A stretch of DNA of 64,000 nt from a virus: positions 42,595-106,594 of IMG/VR virus record IMGVR_UViG_3300029787_000007, one strand, 5' to 3'. The translations under genes were made by a program, and so were the position numbers. The notes beneath the pieces are model-generated. The model searched no databases, was not told the origin of the DNA, and saw only the letters and a list, made by a program, of their open reading frames with translations. Below are positions 63,795 to 64,000 of the stretch, in pieces; position 1 is the stretch's first letter, and every line of letters starts with the position of its first letter.

Positions 63795-64000
63795 ATGGGT
63801 AAAAAACTTCTGCGAGAATATTATGAACTTTGTGATGGCGGCGTTTGTCAAGATCTTTTAACTGAAGACGAAAAAAGATTTGTAGCAAGCGGCGGTATGA
63901 TTTTGTCTGGAAAGCTTCAAGAGTGCGATATTCAAAATGGCAATGGTCGTATTTATCCTCGCAATGTTCTTATACGAGAAGTTGATAACTATAAAAAACT
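63795..64000 (+). CDS. 21: Prohead protease (gp21-like), N-terminal part, truncated by window end
   Basis: The first 68 codons of a gene starting at ATG 63795 with AAGGA about 10 nt before. The text reads MGKKLLREYYELCDGG, then KRFVASGGMILSGKLQEC, DIQNGNGRIYPRNVLIREVDNY. The NGNGRIYPRxVLxREVxxY block is the signature of T4-type prohead core proteases. These cut scaffold, capsid and internal-protein tags after (L/I)xE during maturation. The catalytic Ser/His lie beyond the window end. This gene makes the capsid-tag model for the MKIT proteins testable. Confidence 0.82.
   Translation, partial: MGKKLLREYYELCDGGVCQDLLTEDEKRFVASGGMILSGKLQECDIQNGNGRIYPRNVLIREVDNYKK

Overview
The window looks like about a third or more of the genome of a tailed phage with a contractile-tail, T4-related (distant myovirus) structural plan. 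The evidence is recognisable homologues of T4 gp55 (late sigma factor), gp25 and gp6 (baseplate wedge), gp61-type primase, gp47/gp46 (here fused), gp17 (terminase large subunit), gp20 (portal) and the start of gp21 (prohead protease). All genes are on the + strand, tightly packed with 1-4 nt stop/start overlaps. The DNA is AT-rich by eye. I saw no tRNA, no integrase and no bacterial housekeeping gene. Gene style (giant virion proteins, LamG and DNRLRE-type domains, DUF1360) suggests a marine or environmental phage. Rz-like membrane/coiled-coil proteins suggest, but do not prove, a Gram-negative host.

Layout. (1) 1-7849: a nine-gene sugar cassette with fucosyltransferase-like and GT-A glycosyltransferases, an asparagine-synthase-like amidotransferase, a methyltransferase, a sulfotransferase-like protein, a GDP-mannose 3,5-epimerase-like enzyme, a second SDR epimerase and a short UDP-glucose-dehydrogenase-like enzyme. 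(2) 7867-9667: small proteins and a gp55-like late sigma factor. (3) 9667-45517: a long tail/baseplate/fibre block including proteins of 2166 and 3231 residues, gp25, gp6, and several paralogous families. (4) 45530-51630: RuvC-like resolvase, primase, small proteins, then a near-consensus sigma70-type promoter driving a single-chain SbcD-SbcC (gp47-gp46) protein. (5) 51641-57923: a run of small proteins, many starting with the same 15-residue peptide (MKITKxQLKQIIKEE type), interleaved with an FtsZ/tubulin-like GTPase and a group of membrane/coiled-coil proteins that may be the lysis functions. (6) 57923-64000: terminase, portal, two probable head proteins, a DUF1360 membrane protein, another MKIT protein and the prohead protease start.

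The most interesting signal is the shared N-terminal peptide on nine otherwise unrelated proteins, all in the 16 kb leading into the head and protease genes. By analogy with T4 capsid-targeting sequences, which are cut by gp21, I infer that it is a prohead-targeting tag that co-packages a set of internal proteins. An adjacent pair of proteins carries a second shared N-terminal motif (MPxRKNxKFIDPRYF). The second highlight is an FtsZ-like GTPase with intact nucleotide-binding and T7-loop acidic residues, embedded among the tagged proteins. None of these inferences could be tested by search here.
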